From Sphaerolaimus hirsutus (taxonomy: Eukaryota > Nematoda > Chromadorea > Monhysterida > Sphaerolaimidae), in NCBI GenBank assembly GCA_964036195.1, contig OZ038459.1:6941206-7005205 (forward strand): 64,000 bases of DNA. Reading direction: 5' to 3'. The position numbers were made by a program, and so were the translations under genes. Below the pieces are notes generated by a model. The model saw only the letters and a program-made list of their open reading frames with translations. It was not told the origin of the DNA and made no database searches. Shown in pieces: positions 57,878 to 64,000 of this stretch (the stretch's first letter is position 1; each line of letters opens with the position of its first letter).

Positions 57878-58179
57878 TGTTGTAAAGTGCCTCTTGCACT
57901 TTATTAGTTTTTTGATAGATGAAATGTCAAAACCCTTTGACAAATAATTTATTAGGTGAATAGAGCACAGCAGGTAGTTAAGACATTTGACTCAGCACAT
58001 AAATAGATGTGAGTGATAGAACAGAACAAAAGGCCTACTTAAATAACCCTGTGTTAAGTGAGGTTGCACTGGTGAGACGCAGTCAACCAGTGCATGCAAA
58101 ACGGTGCCAAAATTCAAATGGGGCAAGTGCCCCCACATTGTGAAATCACACGGAAATGCACTGCGGTACACCCGCAACA
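57878..58179 (-). repeat. 5' LTR of the compact element
   Basis: 302 bp, TGTTGTAAAG...CCGCAACA. Carries gtgcatgc and gaaatgcact where the other LTR has gttcatgc and gaaatgtact. Confidence 0.9.
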
Positions 58180-58183
58180 CTTG

Positions 58184-59929
58184 TCTCAAGCACAGTGTAT
58201 ATTTTCCAACTAGTTTTTCAAATGATTCAAAGAAACTGAAACTGTTTTTTTCTTTCAAGGTGGTCTATTCAAAATAGGCGATGAAAGGGGGATTTTATCA
58301 AGGAAATACAGCACGCATTATTTTGAATACATAAATACCACACATTTGCACTACAAAATGTTGAAGGTGTTCTATATCGTCTAGCTATCTAGCTTTAAAT
58401 TATCAATTTTTCTGCATGTATAGTTTGTCGTAGAGAAATTACTTCCTTTCCAAACAAACAGCAACTACGCCAATTATGTAGTTTTGTCCACTGTCATACT
58501 TCAGGATTAGGTACTGATTTTCCTGGGATTTTTTAACAATTTCTTTCTGTGTCAGTTACTTATACGAGGGAATTATTCTTATAAATTAATTAGAAACCTT
58601 GAATGATGTATTTAAAACTTTCGTGGTGTATTTCTGTTCATTTTGTAGATTCACATTCTTTATTTGCCTCATATTTTATAACATTGCCACTGAGAAAGTA
58701 CAAACTAATTTACCTGGAAACTGATGGAAAACTTTTACCGGAGCTGTATTTTCCCTTATAAACGTTGAACACTCATTAGGTAAGAAATATAGCTATTAAA
58801 AACAGCGTCTTAGTAGGCATGAAAATTTTTTTAACAATCCCGTGTTTAAAAGTTTTTTGTCTTCAAAACCTCCCAAATAATTTTTTTTGGATGGCATATA
58901 TTTACTGTTGAATGAGACACGTCTCAGTAAAAGATCTTTCATTTCATACAGCCATAAAAATTTCATTTCATAGAGATAACATTATAAGTGATGTGTGCCA
59001 AAAAAATTTATTCTCATTTACTGTTATGTACATTGCCTTTCATCAAAGATTTGTGACTTCAAGTAAATTTGGGCAGTGCAAAATAAGATAAGAAAAGAAG
59101 GTTCATTGACAGATTGTGGAAGCACATTGGCTTGGTTTCATGTACCACATTTGGTTTATTTTGTTGTGAAAGTGTGCACGTTAGTGCAAAAGATGCCAAA
59201 TACCGATTAAATCAGTACAGAAAATTTTTATTTCAAAACTTCACAGTTCATAACTTCCATTCAACGACATCACTGTTTCAATGCTTGCATTTTTTCAAAT
59301 GTTTGGTTTAAAAAAGGTTAAAGAAACTCCGGCAATCCCCAGCTCCTCGAGCTAATTTTTCTCGCCAAAAATATCTTTCCCAGCTTTTTCATTAAATACT
59401 TCACAGCTCATATTTACTCAGCTCAGCTGTGTTGCGATGTTTTTAATTGAAGTATATCGGATTACCTAATTAGTGTTCAATATTGTGCTGCTTATTTACG
59501 TTCCAACTATTTTTTCGTTCGATGTTACCCAGTGTGCCATAAACTTCGTTAAAATGAATGTGTTTGAACCGTTGTGAAAAATAATTATGGCTTGTAAAAG
59601 CTGTGAACAATAGGTTCTTGATGCTGCGAGAACAGACAGCGTACAGTGAAACCGTTGAAGAAGTTGGAATTCAGAGACAAGAGGGTTCAAAAAGAAAAGT
59701 TGAATGCTGATCTAAAAGTTGGCTACTTGATGAGTTTATTGTAAATGCTTGTACGGCTATGAATTGACAGTTTTGAACATGTGTTCAATAGTGCCAGACT
59801 ACCAATAATCGAGATGTCTTATAACAGCACCGGTTTGAATTATGACACAGATTGGCAGAATTTAACCAACCCAAACAACTGCAAATGGGTCAATGGCGGC
59901 CCATACACCAGTTGACTCATGTGCGTCAA
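58184..59929. other. AT-rich non-coding stretch
   Basis: I see no exon with both good splice sites and protein-like content, and no RNA gene. Confidence 0.5.
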
Positions 59930-59932
59930 CTG

Positions 59933-60125
59933 GGGGCAGTCCCAAGCCCTGTAAAGTGTAAAGTAAAGTGTCAAATGTAAAGTCAAATGCAAAGTAAAGT
60001 GTCAATCAAAACAAAAAAAGAAAATATTTTATTACTGAACTTTGCATGACAATTGACACTTTACTTTGCATTTGACTTTACATTTGACACTTTACTTTAC
60101 ACTTTACAGGGCTTGGGATTGCCAC
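59933..60125. mobile_element. Introner-family element outside recognised genes
   Basis: A 193-bp copy almost identical in its arms to 14906-15131 (GGGGCAGTCCCAAGCCCTG at the left, GGGCTTGGGATTGCCAC at the right), with flanks CTG and CAG. No flanking exon could be supported. Confidence 0.75.
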
Positions 60126-60280
60126 CAGGACTGTGTCAACTCTGATAGCAGTCCGAGAGCAATGTTGAAAAATAAATATTACGGCAACAGCATTGGAAAA
60201 TCGCTTTGCAGCACGTGAAGCAGCAACCTGAGTTGACATAGACTAGTTGTCAACTAGTGTGCTGGCCGCAATTGTACCAA

Positions 60281-60540
60281 GCAACTAAAAGGCGCCAAGA
60301 CTCCAGCGCCAAATGCCAAACTCGGCAGGACGCTTTTTGCTGTGGCGCTAGCGCCAGTCGTTTGGTGCCTGGCTCCATGTAAAAAGAGCGCCGCGCGCAA
60401 AAAGCGCCAGGGTGCTTTTGAAAGGGCTTGGCGCCATGCGCCAATCGCGCCACAGCAAATTATCGCCAAGCACAAAAAGCGCTTTTAGTTGAGCGCTAAT
60501 GCCAAGCCAGGGCCAGGCGCCAGAGCTTTCACATCACTGG
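60281..60540. mobile_element. GCGCC-type MITE
   Basis: aaaaggcgccaagactccagcgcc at the left and gcgccagagctttcacatcactgg at the right. Confidence 0.55.
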
Positions 60541-63097
60541 GCCAGAATAAACAGATGTCATGAATCCGTGTATTCAGCTGTTTTTCGATTACACGATTCA
60601 CGAGGTTTTTTACCGCACTTTTCCCTCTATTCCCACTTCACCGGCCGCTTGCCGCTGCAGTGCACTGCACTGGGCCCGGAGGTCCAGATTATAAATGCGT
60701 GTTGTAAATTTTAAGGAAACGTGTCCGAAGACGGTAGGTTTTTCAGAACGTGCGATGAACCACTCGGTGGCTCACGCTGTTCCGTTTCCCGCAGCACGCA
60801 CAGCACTTACACTCAGCATAAGCAGCGCAGTAATTAGAGCAGTTGTTAATTAGCTAACTAAGGGGAAAAGTTAGTACTTAGTGCCAATACCAAAAGGGGG
60901 TCCAAGTTGGGTTGAGAAGAGAGTTTATTTTTTTGGGCGATGGAAGAACAGTAGCGGCAGAGTAGAAGCAAAATTGGCTTACGTCGCATCGACGAAGTTG
61001 GGGGAAAAAACAAATTCGGCTACTTATAAGGCAATCAGGACTACCATAATTGACTTGAATAAAAAGCAAAAAGGACATAACATTGCGAAGTTACAAAATC
61101 ACTTTCAAATCACATAAGCTCTGATGTAAGCACTTAGTAAAATCGTACGTAACGCAGCTGCTTATAAAAAGAGTACTAATTAAGAGCAGCTAACAAAAGT
61201 AATTAAAAAGCTTCATGCGACATGGGGCTAAACCTATAAATTACAAGCTTACTTACTACGACAATTACTCACTTCCATAATTACCTACAAATCCCTACTT
61301 AATATAAAACGACCTAAAACAAATAACAATGCAGTGCAACGCATTCTTACAAAAACGGAGTGAACAAAGTATGTACAAAGGCAATTACGGCATCATAATC
61401 CAACACAGCAATTTAAGTTAATCAATAATTAGACAGCTAACACAAGCTTACAACTAATGATAATTAATTAAGATACAGAACGATTAATTAAGCTCGTGGG
61501 AATGAAAGGCATTGGCATGAAACGATCTGTACAATAGTTTCTACATGTCACATGGAAACTTTGCTTGGGGGTTTTGTATTCATTAATTACGGTAGCTAGA
61601 GAATGCTCGCGGGCGCGAAGTGCTTATCACCTCCAGTCCCGCGACCCACTATTGTGACTATCCGGTCAGCTAGCGCCCGTGAGAAAGGTTTCAGCCCGAT
61701 GGCCACACCCTTCCGAGCGCGAGGAGATATTTATGCTAGGGCGGCGGAAAAGTATTTTTTGGACTGCGACTTGTCACTTGGGGCGTTATCAGAAGCTGTT
61801 CCTACCACCCACCGATACTAGATGACGCACGACAATCTAGTCAACATGGGGAGGAACGCGGAACAGTGCTTTTGTATTTTTTGAGTGAAATTCATTGTTC
61901 CTGGCTTCCGGTCGCCACCTACCTATCAGCCGTCAGTCTCCGCCTCTGCCCACAGGTAAGTAAAGGGTAGAATGTGCTTTAGACCGCCCAGAGAGTCACA
62001 ACAGTGTGCCGGCGAGCCCAAAGGCGGCCACACGCCGCGCCGCGGCATTTCAAAGTGAAAAATGTGAAATTCCCCTCTCACCTTATGCCATGTGGAATGC
62101 AGTTACACCTAAGTTAGACATAACCTAGCTAAATTGACTTAAATAGATTTGGCGCACGAAAATAGTAATTAAAATTGGGGGGTAAGGAAACGAAATTGTG
62201 CAGAGCACTACAACCACTAGAAAACATGGCGAACTCGGTCAGCCCATGTAGCGGCGTCGATCTTGCGATGCAGTGCTCTGACGGGGTACTGCGCAGCCCA
62301 CTGCAGGGCTGTGCATGCCATGCAGTCCCCGTTGCCGTCGAAAAGCCGCCGTAATGTCTGAGAAAGTTTGCCCAAATTTAGTTTACAAAATACATAGTAG
62401 TTTACGTTCCGTGAATTATTATTGCATTTGTTTGTCTAAAATTTTGTGGGGTGGTGTTTTTCCCATCGTAAAAACGCTCTTACAACCCACCAGCCATTGC
62501 GGTTTACCTCCTGGCTAAACTATTGAGGTGTGACCGGTGATTATTTTTACGATTGCATGCACAAAATTTTTCGTTAAATATAAAAGTTGTTCATCTTTTC
62601 GAAATTTTCAAAAAGAGGTTGCGAAATTTTGCCATGCAAAATGGCTTGCGTGTATTTCACAGTCGAAAATCAAATTCCGAAACGTGGCTGGCAACTACAG
62701 AAATGCAATAATAAGCTGAGAACGGTATGGGAGTTAATCAACTGCCCTGCCTTTTGCAGTCGTGACTTTATAATGGAATTGCCAATTGGGTTCTGGAGGT
62801 ATTTCCATTTTCAAAAATATTCTGCTCTTTTCAAATTTACAAAAAACTTTGTTTTTTATTCAGAAAAGTGCCAATTTTGGACGGTCAACTGGGGGCGGCG
62901 GTTACGTTGGTCAATTCGGGGGGACAAAATGCGGCCATTCGGTGCCGCAGCGAACGTCTTGGAAACTATTTGGTGTGTGATTTCGAGATACTTGGTTAAT
63001 TGTTTTGTTTGTTTCACTGTTGGTTATAGTTTCCATTACGTTATTAGTTTCCAAAAACTTTCAAAAAACTTGCAAAACAAAATTGTCCTGGGTTTAC
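60541..63097. other. Region before the helicase gene, no supported gene
   Basis: Unique sequence with a GC-rich part at 61.6-62.3 kb. The ORFs at 62587-63174 overlap the helicase tail on the other strand and lack recognisable content. Confidence 0.5.
61603..61955 (+). other. GC-rich segment ending in a strong splice donor, possible 5' exon
   Basis: Composition changes sharply to GC-rich, and the segment ends CCCACAG|gtaagt at 61955. A 72-codon frame opens it but resembles nothing. Could be an untranslated first exon of a plus-strand gene or a promoter region. Confidence 0.25.
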
Positions 63098-64000
63098 TCA
63101 AACTCCCTCGTCGGTGCCCTCCATCGGCACGTCTTCTTCGGCAGCAACCTCGGGCTGCATGTCGTCCTCTTTAGCCGGTGCCGGCGCGGCGACCGCCACG
63201 GGCTCATCGGGCTCGATGTCGCCGTCGGGGGCTAGCGGCGCCTCCTCTTCCGGTGCGGAGAACGTGGCGTCGTCGCCATCGCCATCGGAGGTGCTGGCGA
63301 TGTCCTCGACCTCGTCCGTGGGGTCGTACGGCAGCGGCTCGTCCGCCGGCTGGGGCGCGTTTTGTACGTCCACGGGCTCGTCCATATTGACGTCCGGTTG
63401 GGCGAGCTCGGTCTGGGCGGCTTCGTCGTCATCGTCGTACTGGTGCTCGGGGCAGTGGGCCTGTGGTCTCCAGTCGGGCGACCAGGTCCATATCCTGGAT
63501 CCCCAGATTTTTTCTGCGTGGTACTGGTAAAGACCAGCCGAAGCGAATTCATACGAAAAGAAAATGTGGAAGAAGTCAGACCACAACAAGGTCTCCACGT
63601 TGGCCACCACGACTCTGGCGCAACGCGAGCGGGAGGTGGCCACGTTTCCACGCTCCAGCTGGGCCACGAAGCCGACTCGAGTGGTCTGCTGAGAATACTG
63701 GGTGGTCAACCTGTCGCGCGCGGGCGGCTCGCTGCTGCGCACGCACGACACGATGGTCACCTCAGCTTCTCTGGCTTGCGCTTTGTCGGCGGTGAGCACT
63801 CGAGTCGCCCAGAATTCTCGCCCGTAGTGCTTCAACGACGGGTCGGTTGCCAATTTGTCGATCAGCGCGCGCTGCTGCGCCGCATAAAAAGTGACCACCA
63901 AAATGGCATCCGCCCGACTCAAATCACTCCAGGGCACGCCGCCCTGGTTCGCCAATTCGACAAAATGTTTAACCAACTGCACTACGATGAGCTGCTCGGG
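63098..64000 (-). CDS. Superfamily 1 (UPF1/DNA2-like) RNA/DNA helicase, C-terminal part, cut by window edge
   Basis: 301 codons open to the right edge, ending in TGA at 63098-63100. The upstream part matches the second RecA-like domain of SF1B helicases: ADAILVVTFYAAQQRAL (family: V-x-TPYAAQ), VLTADKAQAREAEVTIVSCVRS (family: D-x-x-QG-x-E-x-D-x-V-x-x-S) and VGFVAQLERGNVATSRSRC (motif VI, family: NVA-x-SRA-x). Gly in motif V is Ala here and Arg-Ala in motif VI is Arg-Ser, so activity is uncertain. The last 120 residues are an acidic, Pro/Ala/Asp/Glu-rich tail. GC content is much higher than in the neighbouring DNA and no intron is seen. It could be a host gene or cargo of a mobile element; the visible part does not decide this. 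Confidence 0.7.
   Translation of the reverse strand, partial: PEQLIVVQLVKHFVELANQGGVPWSDLSRADAILVVTFYAAQQRALIDKLATDPSLKHYGREFWATRVLTADKAQAREAEVTIVSCVRSSEPPARDRLTTQYSQQTTRVGFVAQLERGNVATSRSRCARVVVANVETLLWSDFFHIFFSYEFASAGLYQYHAEKIWGSRIWTWSPDWRPQAHCPEHQYDDDDEAAQTELAQPDVNMDEPVDVQNAPQPADEPLPYDPTDEVEDIASTSDGDGDDATFSAPEEEAPLAPDGDIEPDEPVAVAAPAPAKEDDMQPEVAAEEDVPMEGTDEGV

Larger units (their letters stand above)
54059..58179 (-). mobile_element. Compact non-autonomous LTR retrotransposon with a gag-protease ORF only
   Basis: Two 302-bp LTRs, each TGTTG...CAACA, differ at about two positions. A 4-bp CTTG target duplication flanks the element (54055-54058 and 58180-58183). On the minus strand a primer-binding site (TGGTGATCG...) abuts the 5' LTR, and a purine tract GAGGGGGGC abuts the 3' LTR. 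The interior holds one 1110-codon gag-protease frame; there is no reverse transcriptase, RNase H or integrase. It would depend on another element for reverse transcription. It lies just downstream of the MMP gene. Confidence 0.9.

Noticed and set aside
1..64000. CRISPR arrays, operons, tRNA, rRNA or snRNA genes
   Set aside because: No regularly spaced repeats with unique spacers, no bacterial gene organisation, and no tRNA, 5S or U-snRNA core sequences recognised on either strand.

Overview
This window is nuclear DNA from an invertebrate animal that I cannot name to species. The evidence is: intron-rich genes with GT-AG splice sites; two metazoan-type gene families (a DEG/ENaC channel subunit and a secreted matrix metalloproteinase); a BEL/Pao LTR retrotransposon, a group confined to animals; and very dense MITEs, foldbacks and poly-C/poly-G tracts. 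A 200-base run of N at 4176-4375 marks an assembly gap.

Left third, minus strand. A mosaic channel gene runs from 18010 down to at least 4852. I place 17 exons whose reading phases all agree. In order they encode an EGF-like domain, a WSC domain, five or so further EGF domains, then the conserved extracellular fold of the DEG/ENaC family. This resembles the EGF-plus-channel (EGAS) proteins of nematodes, with a WSC domain added. I do not see the two membrane segments. A second copy of the EGF-WSC block lies at 1186-2951 and looks like the start of a tandem paralogue that leaves the window on the left.

The most unusual content is in these genes: a family of short (about 170-470 bp) terminal-inverted-repeat elements that sit inside coding exons and act as exact introns. 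The element end supplies GT, and a 3-base CWG target-site copy supplies the CAG acceptor. EGF and WSC domains read through in frame once the element is removed. These are introner-like, probably PIF/Harbinger-type, elements. Further copies lie in introns, in the metalloproteinase gene and at 59.9 kb.

Middle, 18-34 kb. I find no convincing gene here, only nested foldbacks and MITEs.

34.0-53.5 kb, plus strand. A matrix metalloproteinase gene: signal peptide, prodomain with cysteine switch, arginine-rich furin site, zinc-metalloprotease domain, Thr/Pro hinge and hemopexin-like domain. Between the prodomain and catalytic exons sits a 12.9 kb BEL/Pao element (36060-48976) with 1101-bp LTRs and a 5-bp target duplication AAAGT. 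It carries gag-pol, an envelope-like gene split by a hAT-like MITE, and a second long overlapping frame. The element has a strong one-strand excess of TCACA.

54.06-58.18 kb, minus strand. A compact LTR element with 302-bp LTRs and a single gag-protease ORF, lacking reverse transcriptase and integrase. The right end is mostly non-coding repeats, then the C-terminal part of an SF1 (UPF1-like) helicase on the minus strand, running off the edge.
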